Shown: in pieces, positions 8,281-18,334 of the stretch
Layout: every line of letters begins with the position of its first letter
How positions within the stretch are numbered: position 1 is the stretch's first letter
Made by a program: the position numbers and the translations under genes
Source: Caldicellulosiruptor danielii
GTDB taxonomy: Bacteria > Bacillota > Thermoanaerobacteria > Caldicellulosiruptorales > Caldicellulosiruptoraceae
Direction of reading: 5' to 3'
Assembly (NCBI RefSeq): GCF_034343125.1
Contig: NZ_CP139957.1
Span: forward strand, 1,511,001-1,575,000
Length of the DNA: 64,000 nucleotides
Notes under the pieces: generated by a model
Told to the model about the DNA's origin: nothing
The model's input: only the letters and a program-made list of their open reading frames with translations
Database searches by the model: none

Positions 8281-10868
8281 ATCAATTGCCTCTCTTTGGC
8301 TTTAATTATTTCATGTTTAAGTTCACTTAGGATATTTAAAGCTTGGATAGGAGTTACATTTAAAATATCGAGTTTCTCAATTTTGTCTATTATCTCCTCT
8401 TTTTTATACGAAAAAAAATCTATCTGCTCAGTAAACTCCTTTTTGATTTCTTTTCTGAGTTTTCTTATATTTTTTCTATTTATATCAGCCTCTTCAAGCT
8501 GTTTTAGAATTTCCTCAGCCCTCTTTAACACCTCTTCTGGAATTCCAGCAAGCCGCGCAACATGAATCCCATAACTTGAGTCACATCCACCTCTAACAAT
8601 TTTCCTCAAAAATGTAATGTTTTTGCCCTCTTCCTTGACATCAACCCTGTAGTTTTTTACGCCTGGAATCCTCTCTTCAAGCTCTGTTAGCTCATGGTAA
8701 TGAGTTGCAAAAAGAGTTTTTGCTCCAATTTTAGATTTATCAGCAACATACTCCAAAACTGCCCATGCTATGGAAAGTCCATCATATGTGCTTGTTCCTC
8801 TCCCAACCTCGTCGAAAATTATAAGGCTTTTTGGCGTTGCATTTTTCAATATGTTCGCAACCTCTGACATCTCTACCATGAAGGTACTCTGCCCAGATGA
8901 AATATCATCAGATGCCCCTATTCTCGAAAAAATCTTATCCACTATACCAATGTGTGCCTCATCAGCAGGTACAAAACATCCCATCTGTGCCATTATAACA
9001 ATTAAAGCTACTTGCCTCATGTATGTAGACTTGCCAGCCATATTTGGACCTGTAATAATCAAAACTCTATTTTCTGCCTGGTCAAGTTCAGTATCGTTTG
9101 GAATGAAATTGCCTCTGCCTATCATTTTTTCAACAACCGGGTGTCTGCCGTTTTTAATGTATATTTTATCCCCTAAGTAAACATTAGGCCTGACATATTC
9201 ATTGTCAATTGCAATACGGGCAAATGAGCACAAAACATCCAAGATGGCAATATAGCTTGCTGTTTTTTGAATCCTTTCTATCTGAGCCTCAATTCTATCC
9301 CTTATTTCGCAAAAAAGCTGGTATTCAAGTTCGATGAGTTTCTGGTCAGCGCCCAATATTTCATCTTCCAATTTTTTGAGTTCTTCTGTTACATACCTTT
9401 CTGCATTTGCAAGAGTTTGTTTTCTTATATACCTCTCCGGAACAAGAGAGTAATTTGATTTTGTCACCTCAATATAGTATCCAAAAACCTTGTTATAACC
9501 AATTCTGAGATTTTTTATACCTGTGAGGTTTCTCTCTTTCTCTTCGTACTGAACCAAAAGTTCCTTGCTATTTTTGGATATATTTCTTAATCTATCTACC
9601 TCTTCATTAAAACCATCTTTAATTATTCCACCCTCTTTTAGGGTCACAGGTGCATCTTCACTGATAGAACTGTTAATGAGCACATGTATATCTTCTAATG
9701 TATCAAGCCCCTCATAAATCTCTTTTAATAATTCTGAATCAAATGAAGAAAGAAGATTTTTTAAAACGGGTAACACTTCAATCGACCTTTTTAGACTCAG
9801 CAAATCTTTAGCATTTACATTCTTATATGCAAACTTTGAAGAAAGCCTTTCTATGTCATACATTTTTCTCAAAAGCTCTTCTATCTGTACTAAAATGGAA
9901 TAGTTTGACTTGAGCTGCTCAACACTGTCAAGTCTTCTGTTAATTTCAATAACGTCAATAAGAGGTCTTTCAATCCATTTTTTCAATAGCCTTGAACCCA
10001 TCGATGTGTTTGTTTGGTCTAAAATACCAAGAAGGCTATTCTTTTTAGAGCGCTGAATAATACTTTCTGTGAGCTCCAAATTTCGTTTTGTATTTATGTC
10101 AATTTGAAGATAGTTTTGGACTCTATAAAATTCAAACCTTCTTATATAATCAAAGGAAATTTTTTGGGTCTCTGTTAAGTACTTCAGCAGATTTCCTACG
10201 CTCAAAATTAGCCTTTCATCTATTTTACCCACATTTATCTGATTTTCTATGACCTCATAGCAGTTTTGTAAATCCACAAACTCTATCATCTGCACAAAAG
10301 AAGTACAGTTTTTCTCCAAGAATTCATAAAGTTCATCTTCTGAACGTGAGATTAAGATTTCACTGGGACTGTATTTGCCAATTTCATTTAACAGTTTCTG
10401 AAGGTCTTCTTCAAGAAGGCAAGAGTACATCTCACCAGTTGAAACATCTACAAATGTCAATGCAAACTCAAATTTGTCTTTTGATATACAACAGATAAAA
10501 TTATTGGCTGTCGAAAGATTCTCGTCAATAAATGTGCCTGGAGTTATTATCCTTGTAATTTCCCTTTTTACAATTCCCTTTGCAAGCTTTGGGTCTTCCA
10601 CCTGTTCGCAGATAGCAACCTTGTACCCCTTTTCTATAAGCTTTGCAATGTAGCTGGTCGCAGAATGGTACGGCACACCGCACATAGGAGCTTTTTCATT
10701 GTTTCCACAATCTCTACTGGTTAGAGCTATCTCAAGCTCTTTGGATGCCACAATCGCATCCTCAAAAAACATCTCATAAAAATCGCCAAGCCTAAAAAAT
10801 AAAATACAATCTTTCACCTTCTGTTTTATCTCCATATACTGCTGCATCATAGGGGTTAACTCTTGCAT
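8277..10868 (-). CDS. mutS: DNA mismatch repair protein MutS
   Basis: Recognises mismatches and small loops. The 863 residues have the mismatch-contacting FFRLGDFYEMFFEDA (Phe-X-Glu) near the N-terminus. Walker A is GPNMAGKST, Walker B is LIIFDEVGRGTSTYDG, and the ABC-type signature region surrounds SSGQSTFMVEMSE. No gaps are seen. It follows miaB by three bases and overlaps mutL by four, forming one transcription unit. Confidence 0.97.
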   Translation of the reverse strand: MQELTPMMQQYMEIKQKVKDCILFFRLGDFYEMFFEDAIVASKELEIALTSRDCGNNEKAPMCGVPYHSATSYIAKLIEKGYKVAICEQVEDPKLAKGIVKREITRIITPGTFIDENLSTANNFICCISKDKFEFALTFVDVSTGEMYSCLLEEDLQKLLNEIGKYSPSEILISRSEDELYEFLEKNCTSFVQMIEFVDLQNCYEVIENQINVGKIDERLILSVGNLLKYLTETQKISFDYIRRFEFYRVQNYLQIDINTKRNLELTESIIQRSKKNSLLGILDQTNTSMGSRLLKKWIERPLIDVIEINRRLDSVEQLKSNYSILVQIEELLRKMYDIERLSSKFAYKNVNAKDLLSLKRSIEVLPVLKNLLSSFDSELLKEIYEGLDTLEDIHVLINSSISEDAPVTLKEGGIIKDGFNEEVDRLRNISKNSKELLVQYEEKERNLTGIKNLRIGYNKVFGYYIEVTKSNYSLVPERYIRKQTLANAERYVTEELKKLEDEILGADQKLIELEYQLFCEIRDRIEAQIERIQKTASYIAILDVLCSFARIAIDNEYVRPNVYLGDKIYIKNGRHPVVEKMIGRGNFIPNDTELDQAENRVLIITGPNMAGKSTYMRQVALIVIMAQMGCFVPADEAHIGIVDKIFSRIGASDDISSGQSTFMVEMSEVANILKNATPKSLIIFDEVGRGTSTYDGLSIAWAVLEYVADKSKIGAKTLFATHYHELTELEERIPGVKNYRVDVKEEGKNITFLRKIVRGGCDSSYGIHVARLAGIPEEVLKRAEEILKQLEEADINRKNIRKLRKEIKKEFTEQIDFFSYKKEEIIDKIEKLDILNVTPIQALNILSELKHEIIKAKERQLI

Positions 10869-10871
10869 AAT

Positions 10872-12287
10872 TTAAATCACCTCGCCGAACAGCCAATGCT
10901 CTGCAGCTTCTAAAATTTTTACATTGACAAATTTAAACATAAACTCCTCAGGACACTTCACATTGACAACCTTGTTTGTTCTTGTTCTTCCAACAAGCAA
11001 ATTATTTCTTTTAGAGTGACCGTCAATAAGAATTTCATACGTTTTGCCAAGCATCTGCCTGTTTTTTTTCAAAGCTATCTCTTCAACAAGCTTTACAAGA
11101 CGTTGAAATCTTTGGTGTTTTATATCATCTGGAACCTGATTGGGCATTTTTTCAGCCGGTGTCCCTCTTCTTTTCGAATAGATAAATGTATATGCAGAGT
11201 CAAACTCTACCTTTCTGCACACATCAAGAGTATCTTCAAAATCCTCATCCGTCTCTCCCGGAAAACCTACAATAATGTCAGTAGTAATTGCTATATCAGG
11301 AATATTTGTTTTGATCTTTTCAACAAGTCTAAGATAGTCTTCTTTTGTATAGTGCCTGTTCATAACCTTTAATATCCTTGTTGACCCTGACTGAACTGGC
11401 AGATGTATATGTTCACAGACCTTCTCTAAATCCCTCATGGCCACAATAAGCTCGTCTGACAAATCTTTTGGATGAGAAGTTACAAATCTAATTCTCTCAA
11501 TTCCTTTTATTTCATTTACCTTTTCAAGTAGCTTCGGGAAAGTGATACCATTTCCTAAGTCTTTTCCATATGAATTAACATTTTGCCCCAGAAGAGTAAC
11601 TTCCTTTACTCCATTTTGAGCAAGTTGCTCAATTTCATATATTATCTCTTCAGGTCGCCTGCTTCTTTCTCTTCCTCTGACATATGGAACTATGCAATAA
11701 GAGCAAAAGTTGTTGCAACCATAAATTATATTGACAAACGCGCTAACTCCTTGCCTTCTTGCAGTTGGAATTCCTTCAACAACCACATCTTCATCTTCCG
11801 AAACGTCAATGACAGTTTTTTTCTCTGTAATAGCAGTATAAAGTAGTTGCGGAAATTTATGAAGAGTTTTCGTGCCAAATATTATATCAAGGAATGGAAA
11901 TAATTTTGCAAGTTTTTGCGCAACTTCAACCTGTTGCGGCATACATCCACACACACCAATTATCAAATCAGGCTTTTTGTCCTTTAGTCTCTTTAAAGGT
12001 CCAATATTTCCATATACTCTTGACTCTGCGTGTTCTCGTACGCTACACGTGTTAAATATTATCAAGTCAGCTTCTTGGATGTTTTCAGTCTCAATGTACC
12101 CCATTGCATTTAGCATTCCAGCTAATTTTTCAGAATCATGAACGTTCATCTGGCAGCCATATGTCACAATGTGATATTTCTTATTTTTGCCATTTGCAAG
12201 GTAATACTCTGTATTCATTTTTTCAATCTCTTCAACAAATTGTGCCTGTGTTCCAAAATCTATATAATAAATGTTTTTGCTCTCCAA
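10872..12287 (-). CDS. miaB: tRNA-2-methylthio-N6-dimethylallyladenosine synthase
   Basis: Radical-SAM methylthiotransferase that converts i6A37 to ms2i6A37, completing the pathway begun by MiaA. About 471 residues. The N-terminal UPF0004 domain contributes the auxiliary cluster cysteines (TYGCQMN, FNTCSVRE, GCMPQ). The radical-SAM cysteines are in YGCNNFCSYCIVPYVRG, and a TRAM domain ends the protein. The TTG at 12287 (MESKNIYY) is preferred because AGGGGG lies just upstream; the frame extends to another TTG at 12302. It heads the mutS-mutL-miaA set. Confidence 0.95.
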   Translation of the reverse strand: MESKNIYYIDFGTQAQFVEEIEKMNTEYYLANGKNKKYHIVTYGCQMNVHDSEKLAGMLNAMGYIETENIQEADLIIFNTCSVREHAESRVYGNIGPLKRLKDKKPDLIIGVCGCMPQQVEVAQKLAKLFPFLDIIFGTKTLHKFPQLLYTAITEKKTVIDVSEDEDVVVEGIPTARRQGVSAFVNIIYGCNNFCSYCIVPYVRGRERSRRPEEIIYEIEQLAQNGVKEVTLLGQNVNSYGKDLGNGITFPKLLEKVNEIKGIERIRFVTSHPKDLSDELIVAMRDLEKVCEHIHLPVQSGSTRILKVMNRHYTKEDYLRLVEKIKTNIPDIAITTDIIVGFPGETDEDFEDTLDVCRKVEFDSAYTFIYSKRRGTPAEKMPNQVPDDIKHQRFQRLVKLVEEIALKKNRQMLGKTYEILIDGHSKRNNLLVGRTRTNKVVNVKCPEEFMFKFVNVKILEAAEHWLFGEVI

Positions 12288-12463
12288 TTTTATCCCCCTC
12301 AAAATTTTTTATTCGACAAGCTTTATTATAGCATTTTATTTGTCAAATTATAATATCTTAAAGTCTCCCATTTTTTTCTTAATATTTCTTTAATACTTGG
12401 TGCACAATCTATATTGAAAGCAGAAACAAACATCTTCTTCAATAAAAAGGGAGGAAAACTAAA

Positions 12464-12662
12464 ATGCCAAGAAGAAAGAGACTTGTTCCTGAGGCAACAC
12501 CCCAACTCGACAAATTAAAACAGGAAACTGCTTAGTGAAGTTGGTGTAACTCTTGACAACTACAATCCTAACATCACTGCAAAACAAGCTGGAACTGTCG
12601 GTGGATATATGGTTAAAAAGATGATACAGGACTATCAAAATAGGGCAAAAAATCAGCAATAA
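12464..12662 (+). pseudogene. Alpha/beta-type small acid-soluble spore protein, frameshifted
   Basis: Such proteins coat DNA in dormant spores. The ATG at 12464 follows AAGGGAGG. Translation gives MPRRKRLVPEATPQLDKLKQ plus ETA and then stops at 12533. Removing one T from GCTTAGTGAA gives ETASEVGVTLDNYNPNIT and a continuous 65-residue protein with the second SASP helix (GTVGGYMVKKMIQDYQ). The extra base falls in the ASE site where the germination protease cuts other SASPs. Either this is a decayed sporulation gene, fitting a lineage described as non-sporulating, or a one-base sequence error. Confidence 0.85.
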
Positions 12663-12668
12663 CAAGAC

Positions 12669-12696
12669 GGGGAGGAAAGTATTGGCTTTCCTCCCC
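12669..12696. terminator. Hairpin between spore-protein gene and ACT gene
   Basis: GGGGAGGAAAG (12669-12679) pairs perfectly with CTTTCCTCCCC (12686-12696) across a 6-base loop. It lies between convergent genes and could serve both. The T content beyond the stem is modest on either strand. Confidence 0.65.
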
Positions 12697-12723
12697 ATCA
12701 TCTTAGTTAATAGAATTAAATTG

Positions 12724-13155
12724 TTACAATGCATATACCTCTTCAGCTGGAAGTATTTTTACATTGTTTTCCTTTAGCACTTCAATTGCTTCATCAGCTT
12801 TCTCTACTTTTAGGATAACAAGTGCTTGGTCGCTAAGCTTACCAACAAAAGCGTACATGTACTCTATCCCTATGTCTTTTTTGTAAAGTATTTCAAGAAC
12901 CTTTGCAAGCCCTCCTGGTTTGTCTTCTACAGCAATCGCAATTACATCTGTTGCTGAAACTGTAAAACCATTTTCTTTTAAAACCTGCAAGGCTAAATCA
13001 GGTTTGTTAACAATCAGCCTCAAGATGCCAAAATCGGTTGTATCAGCAATTGACAAAGCCGAGATGTCTATATCGTGCTTACCTAATATCCCTGTCACTT
13101 CTGCAAGTCTGCCTGACTTGTTTTCTAAAAAAACTGAAATTTGCTTTACAAACAT
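12724..13155 (-). CDS. Tandem ACT-domain protein
   Basis: A 143-residue cytoplasmic protein made of two ACT domains (about residues 1-68 and 69-143). Each has the amino-acid-binding pattern ([15 protein letters not shown] and [15 protein letters not shown]). No catalytic domain is attached, so it is probably an amino-acid sensor. It is last in the paaK-iorA-iorB-paaK operon, which suggests it responds to aromatic or branched amino acids whose 2-oxoacids the operon handles; the ligand is not known. Proteins of this type often accompany phenylacetate-CoA ligases. Confidence 0.85.
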   Translation of the reverse strand: MFVKQISVFLENKSGRLAEVTGILGKHDIDISALSIADTTDFGILRLIVNKPDLALQVLKENGFTVSATDVIAIAVEDKPGGLAKVLEILYKKDIGIEYMYAFVGKLSDQALVILKVEKADEAIEVLKENNVKILPAEEVYAL

Positions 13156-13222
13156 CCCAATTTACCTCCTACAATAACAAACTTACCACTTTACCTATTA
13201 TATAAATACCCAACTTTTTTAA

Positions 13223-14524
13223 TTATATTTTTCTCTTGTCAATAACTCTTTTAGCCTTTCCTTCACTTCTTTCAATTGTCTTTGGTTCAACAAGTCGAAC
13301 CTTTACAGAAATTCCAAGAGTCTCTTCAATAGCCTTTGTTATTTTCTTCTCAAGCTGCTCAAGTTTTTTGACCTCATCAGAGAACATTCTTTCAGAAACT
13401 TCCACCAAAACTTCAAGAACGTCAAGATTGTTTACCCTGTCAACAATCAACTGATAGTGTGGTTCAACCTCACCCATCTCAAGCAGGACGCTTTCTATCT
13501 GAGATGGGAAGACGTTAACACCACGAATGATTATCATATCATCTGTTCTGCCAATTACCTTTTCCATCCTCACTAAGGTTCTTCCGCACTTGCACCTATC
13601 ATAGTGAAGAGCAGTTATGTCTCGTGTTCTGTATCTTATAAGAGGAAGTCCTTCTTTTGTAATTGTGGTAAAGACAAGCTCACCATACTCACCCTCACCC
13701 AAAACCTCACCTGTTTCGGGATTAATTATTTCAGGTAAGAAATGGTCTTCATTTATATGCATTCCACACTGATATTCACATTCAAACGAAACCCCGGGTC
13801 CAATTATTTCTGAAAGACCGTATATATCGTACGCCTTGATATTCAATTTTGATTCTATCTCTTTTCGCATGTTTTCAGACCACGGCTCTGCACCAAATAC
13901 CCCTGATTTGAGCTTCAATTGAGATTTGTCAACTCCCATCTCTTCCATAGTTTCAGCAAGATAAAGGGCATATGAAGGTGTGCAAGCTAAAACTGTTGTT
14001 CCAAAATCTACCATAAGCTGAATCTGTCTTCTTGTATTGCCTGATGAAATTGGTATAACTGATGCACCAATCCGCTCTGCCCCATAGTGAACACCAAGCC
14101 CACCTGTGAAAAGACCATAACCATATGCTATTTGGACAAACGAGTGTTTGTCTGCTCCAGCTGCCACAAGTGTCCTTGCCATTACCTCAGACCAAACACC
14201 AATATCATGTTTTGTGTATCCAACAACAGTCGGTTTACCTGTTGTTCCAGAAGAAGCATGAATTCTTACAATTTCGCTCAAAGGTACTGCAAAAAGCCCA
14301 TACGGGTAGTTATCACGCAAATCCTGTTTTGTAGTAAATGGAAGTTTTTTTAGGTCGTCTAAGGTCTTTATGTCTTCAGGAATAATACAAAGTTCTTGCA
14401 TCTTTTTTCTGTAATACGGCACGCTTGTATATACTCTTTTCACAGTTTCAACAAGTCTTTTGAGCTGAATCTCCTGCAAAGTACTTCTGTCCATGCACTC
14501 AATGTGTTCATCCCAATATCTCAT
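13223..14524 (-). CDS. paaK: Phenylacetate-CoA ligase family protein (copy 1)
   Basis: Adenylate-forming ligase joining arylacetates to CoA, or running in reverse to make ATP from arylacetyl-CoA. The 433 residues are standard. The AMP-binding motif is [14 protein letters not shown] (about residue 90). [19 protein letters not shown] and [20 protein letters not shown] follow in order. CECEYQCG-like and CKCGR cysteine motifs seen here are also common in the family. It starts one codon after iorB ends and precedes the ACT gene. A second family member, 16884-18185, lies at the head of the same operon. Confidence 0.92.
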   Translation of the reverse strand: MRYWDEHIECMDRSTLQEIQLKRLVETVKRVYTSVPYYRKKMQELCIIPEDIKTLDDLKKLPFTTKQDLRDNYPYGLFAVPLSEIVRIHASSGTTGKPTVVGYTKHDIGVWSEVMARTLVAAGADKHSFVQIAYGYGLFTGGLGVHYGAERIGASVIPISSGNTRRQIQLMVDFGTTVLACTPSYALYLAETMEEMGVDKSQLKLKSGVFGAEPWSENMRKEIESKLNIKAYDIYGLSEIIGPGVSFECEYQCGMHINEDHFLPEIINPETGEVLGEGEYGELVFTTITKEGLPLIRYRTRDITALHYDRCKCGRTLVRMEKVIGRTDDMIIIRGVNVFPSQIESVLLEMGEVEPHYQLIVDRVNNLDVLEVLVEVSERMFSDEVKKLEQLEKKITKAIEETLGISVKVRLVEPKTIERSEGKAKRVIDKRKI

Positions 14525-14526
14525 CT

Positions 14527-15120
14527 TTACTTTTCCACCTCACACATTTCTATTCTTCTACCAAGTTCAAATGCTTTTAAATTAATTTCAATAAACTCTC
14601 TTTTCACATTCCTCTCTATAGATTTTTTAAACAAAGCTTCATCTATATCTAAAAACCTGCTAAAAAATCCCAGCATCAAGGTATTTTGAACCCTTGAATT
14701 TCCCAGAGAAGAAAGTAGCTTTTTAACCTCAACCTTGTAAGCCCTCACACCAATCTCTCGCAATATTCTTTCCACATCTGGATATTCATATGCACCTGTT
14801 ATCACACTCACAGGGGGAATCTCATAGTCAGAGTATATTAAAGTTCCCTCTTTTTTAAGATATCCAAGCCATCTGAGTGCTTCCAACTTTTCAAACGCTA
14901 AAATGAAGTCTGCTTGTGCTATATCAATAAGAGGCGAGAACACCTTTTCAGCCGCCTTAACATATGTAACCACACTTCCTCCTCTTTGTGCCATACCATG
15001 AACTTCAGAAATCTTAACATCATAGCCTGTATTTAACAAAACTTCTCCCAATATTTTGCTAAGCAGGATATTACCCTGACCACCTACACCAACAACTAAA
15101 ATATTAAGTCCTCTTTTCAT
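14527..15120 (-). CDS. iorB: Indolepyruvate:ferredoxin oxidoreductase beta subunit
   Basis: Gamma-type domain of the 2-oxoacid oxidoreductase that pairs with IorA to oxidise arylpyruvates to arylacetyl-CoA. About 197 residues. The start is the ATG at 15120 ([20 protein letters not shown]), preceded by AAAGGAG; the frame extends upstream into iorA without a better start. VGVGGQG and [12 protein letters not shown] are the family signatures. It follows iorA by four bases, so the subunits are co-translated. Confidence 0.95.
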   Translation of the reverse strand: MKRGLNILVVGVGGQGNILLSKILGEVLLNTGYDVKISEVHGMAQRGGSVVTYVKAAEKVFSPLIDIAQADFILAFEKLEALRWLGYLKKEGTLIYSDYEIPPVSVITGAYEYPDVERILREIGVRAYKVEVKKLLSSLGNSRVQNTLMLGFFSRFLDIDEALFKKSIERNVKREFIEINLKAFELGRRIEMCEVEK

Positions 15121-15124
15121 AAAA

Positions 15125-16861
15125 TCACTGCTCCTTTTGAGTTGAAATTGCTCCAAATTTACACACATTCTCACACATACCACATGCAAGACATAAATTT
15201 TCATCAATGGTAGGTTTCTCTTTTATTGAAATTGCGGGACAACCCAATCTCAAGCACAATTTGCAATTTTTACATTTTTCAAAATCAATATATCTTTTCG
15301 AAATAGTAAACTTATATCTTCGATGAAGTCTGCAAGGTGCTTTTGCAATCACAACCTTCACACCTGAAACGGCTAAAAGCTTTCTTATTTTCTCGAAATT
15401 CTCATTTATCTTATAAGGATTTATCTCTTCTACCACCGAACATCCCAAAACTTTACAAAGAGCTACTAAGTCAAGTTTATAAGTCTCCTGTCCTTTTATT
15501 GTATATCCTGTTGCAGGATGGTCCTGATGCCCTGTCATTCCAGTTGTTGAATTGTCCAAAATCATAACAAGTATGTCAGAGCCATTGTACACAGCATCAA
15601 CAATACCTGTTATCCCTGAGTGAACAAAGGTTGAATCTCCAATTACTGCAATAACTTTTTGCTTTTTATCTGATGCATTTGATATTCCGTGCGCCATTCC
15701 AATACTTGCACCCATGCAAATGCAACTGTCCATTGCATTAAAAGGAGACAGTGCTCCTAAGGTGTAACATCCAATATCCCCTGTGATGATAACATCTTTT
15801 AGTCTGCTTAAAACATAAAAAATTCCTCTGTGTGGACAACCAGGACAAAGCACAGGAAGCCTTGGGGGAAGCTTTTGTTCTACTTTGTATGGAATTTCAA
15901 TTTCTTTGGTCTCCACTGCCTTTTTTATAAATGACGGCGAATATTCTCCTGTCAACTTAAAAATTTCTTTTCCTACAATATTGTTTATTCCTATCGCTTT
16001 TATGTTCTCTTCCAAAAATGGGTCGAGCTCTTCTACTACATACACCTTTTCAAATTTAGAACAAAAATCTTTTATTAGTCTTTCTGGAAGTGGCCAAACC
16101 ATGCCAAGTTTCAAAACCCATGCATCAGGATAAGCTTCTTTGACATACTGATAAGCTATCCCTGAAGCAATGAAAGCCATTTTTTGTGTTCCTTGCTCAA
16201 CCTTGTTGATTTCAATTGTTTCTGAAAGTTCTTTTAAACTCTTTAATCTTTTTTCTACAAATTCATGGCGGGGCCGGGCCATTGCAGGCATCATGACATA
16301 CTTTTGTATATCTTTTTTGTATTCAAATTCTATTTCTTCTCGCTGCCCTTCTTCCACAACAGATTGAGAATGAGCAACTCTTGTGGTAAGACGCAAAATC
16401 ACAGGAGTATCAAACTTTTCGCTTATCTCAAAACCAATCTTGACAAAATCAATACATTCCTGACTATCAGCTGGTTCTATTACAGGCACTTTTGCAGCTT
16501 TTGCTATATTTCTGGTATCCTGCTCGTTTTGGGACGAATGCATGCCTGGATCGTCTGCAACAGCTATCAAAAGCCCAGCATTTATTCCTGTGTAAGATGC
16601 AGTAAAAAGAGGGTCTGCTGCTACATTCAAGCCTACATGTTTCATTGAACAGATGGCACGCCTGCCATAAATAGCTGCACCAATTGCAACCTCAAGTGCT
16701 ACCTTCTCGTTTGGTGCCCATTCACAATAGATTCCATCATACTGGGCTATCGCCTCTATAATTTCTGTTGAAGGTGTGCCAGGGTAAGCTGTTGCAACTT
16801 TAACTCCTGCTTCATAACATCCTCTGGCAACAGCCCAATTGCCAAGCAAAAGCATTTTCAA
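15125..16861 (-). CDS. iorA: Indolepyruvate:ferredoxin oxidoreductase alpha subunit
   Basis: Thiamine-diphosphate-dependent subunit that decarboxylates aryl-2-oxoacids and passes electrons to ferredoxin. The 578 residues show the pyrimidine-binding domain at the N-terminus (VATAYPGTPSTEI, EWAPNEKVALE). CPGCPHRG and the TPP motif GDIGCYTLG lie in the middle. The C-terminus carries two 4Fe-4S motifs (CKNCKLCLRLGCP and CLACGMCENVC). It lies 22 bases behind a paaK gene and just before iorB. Expected role: energy recovery from aromatic amino acids or, in reverse, their synthesis from arylacetates. Confidence 0.96.
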   Translation of the reverse strand: MKMLLLGNWAVARGCYEAGVKVATAYPGTPSTEIIEAIAQYDGIYCEWAPNEKVALEVAIGAAIYGRRAICSMKHVGLNVAADPLFTASYTGINAGLLIAVADDPGMHSSQNEQDTRNIAKAAKVPVIEPADSQECIDFVKIGFEISEKFDTPVILRLTTRVAHSQSVVEEGQREEIEFEYKKDIQKYVMMPAMARPRHEFVEKRLKSLKELSETIEINKVEQGTQKMAFIASGIAYQYVKEAYPDAWVLKLGMVWPLPERLIKDFCSKFEKVYVVEELDPFLEENIKAIGINNIVGKEIFKLTGEYSPSFIKKAVETKEIEIPYKVEQKLPPRLPVLCPGCPHRGIFYVLSRLKDVIITGDIGCYTLGALSPFNAMDSCICMGASIGMAHGISNASDKKQKVIAVIGDSTFVHSGITGIVDAVYNGSDILVMILDNSTTGMTGHQDHPATGYTIKGQETYKLDLVALCKVLGCSVVEEINPYKINENFEKIRKLLAVSGVKVVIAKAPCRLHRRYKFTISKRYIDFEKCKNCKLCLRLGCPAISIKEKPTIDENLCLACGMCENVCKFGAISTQKEQ

Positions 16862-16883
16862 TTTATCTCAGCCTCCACTATTT

Positions 16884-18185
16884 TTAATTGGTTCTATTTC
16901 TCAAATCAATTACTCTTTTTGCCTTTCCAGTAGTTCTTTCAAGAGTCTTTGGTTCAACAAGTTTTACCTTAACATTTAATCCCAATACAGTAAATATCCT
17001 ATGCTTTATCTTGTTTTCTAATTTCTCAAGTTCAGCATATCTTTCTAAAAGCTTCCCATCTACAAGCTCTACATGAACTTCTAAATCATCTAAATATCCT
17101 TTTTTTGTAACAACAAGTTGATAATGTGGTCCTATGCCTTCAATTCCCATCAGAACACTTTCTATCTGAGAAGGAAATACATTGACACCCCGAATTATTA
17201 ACATATCATCTGTTCTTCCTTTAACAGATGTCATTCTCACATTTGTTCTTCCGCACTTGCAAGGATCATATATCAGTGAGGTAATATCCCTTGTTCTATA
17301 TCTTATAAGAGGCATACCTTCTTTTGTAATGGTTGTCAGCACAAGCTCTCCTGTTTCTCCTTCTTCAAGAACCTCTCCTGTATCGGGATTTATTATCTCA
17401 GGATAGAAATGGTCTTCATTTATATGTAATCCCTCTCTATACTCACATTCACCAGAAACTCCTGGTCCAATTATTTCTGAAAGGCCATAATTCTCTGTTG
17501 CAAAAAGTCCCCACTTCTTTTCAATCTCTCTTCTCATCTCAACTGTTGAAGCTTCAGCACCAAAAAGACCCAATCTTAGCTTTATCCTTGTCTTATCGAT
17601 ACCAAGCTCGTTTGCAACCTCGTCCATGTAAAGTGCATAAGATGGTGTACATACCAAAACTGTAGCTCCAAAATCCTGCATAACCATCAGCTGCTTTTCA
17701 GTATTGCCACTTGAAATTGGAATTACTGTAGCACCAACTCTTTCCAACCCTTGGTGAAGTCCAAACGCACCAGTAAAAAGTCCGTAACCAAAAGCAATCT
17801 GAGCAATATCATGTTCTCTGACACCTGCTGCTGTGACTATTCTTGCAACAACCTCTGTCCACACTTCCATGTCATGTTTTGTATATCCTACAACGGTGGG
17901 CTTACCTGTTGTGCCTGAGGAAGCGTGAATTCTAACAATTTTTGAAAGAGGAACGGTAAAAAGACCGTACGGATAGTTTTCTCTCAGGTCATCCTTGGTT
18001 GTGAAGGGAAGAAGACGAATATCTTTTAAAGTCTTGATATGATGCGGTTTTACTCCTATCTCATCAAATTTTTTGCGGTAAAAAGGAACATTTTCATAAA
18101 CCCTTTCTACCGTTCTTTTGAGTCTTTCGAGCTGCAACTCTTCATACTGTTTTCTATTGAGCTTCTCATATTCAGACCATATCAT
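16884..18185 (-). CDS. paaK: Phenylacetate-CoA ligase family protein (copy 2)
   Basis: Paralogue of 13223-14524 with the same length (433 residues) and domain order. The motifs are [43 protein letters not shown] and [20 protein letters not shown]. It is the first gene of the operon; 115 bases of non-coding sequence separate it from the clpB terminator. Two ligases around one oxidoreductase suggest different acyl substrates (for example phenylacetate and indoleacetate or a branched-chain acid), but substrate choice cannot be read from the sequence. Confidence 0.92.
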   Translation of the reverse strand: MIWSEYEKLNRKQYEELQLERLKRTVERVYENVPFYRKKFDEIGVKPHHIKTLKDIRLLPFTTKDDLRENYPYGLFTVPLSKIVRIHASSGTTGKPTVVGYTKHDMEVWTEVVARIVTAAGVREHDIAQIAFGYGLFTGAFGLHQGLERVGATVIPISSGNTEKQLMVMQDFGATVLVCTPSYALYMDEVANELGIDKTRIKLRLGLFGAEASTVEMRREIEKKWGLFATENYGLSEIIGPGVSGECEYREGLHINEDHFYPEIINPDTGEVLEEGETGELVLTTITKEGMPLIRYRTRDITSLIYDPCKCGRTNVRMTSVKGRTDDMLIIRGVNVFPSQIESVLMGIEGIGPHYQLVVTKKGYLDDLEVHVELVDGKLLERYAELEKLENKIKHRIFTVLGLNVKVKLVEPKTLERTTGKAKRVIDLRNRTN

Positions 18186-18300
18186 CCCGACCTACCGTCC
18201 TTCCTACCTTCTATGTATAAAAGTATTCAAAAACCACAAACTTATTAAGTATTATATCTTAAATATCTTATCTTTTTCAAGCAAAAAAGCTAAAAAAAGA

Positions 18301-18332
18301 CCATGTCAAACCTCACAAAATGTTTGACATGG
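18301..18332 (-). terminator. clpB terminator
   Basis: CCATGTCAAAC (18301-18311) pairs with GTTTGACATGG (18322-18332). On the reverse strand a T7 tract follows after one C. The stem begins two bases beyond the clpB stop. Confidence 0.88.
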
Positions 18333-18334
18333 CT

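Noticed and set aside
12533-12662. Programmed frameshifting in the spore-protein gene
   Set aside because: The site has no slippery heptamer or downstream structure. A simple one-base insertion or error is the more economical explanation.
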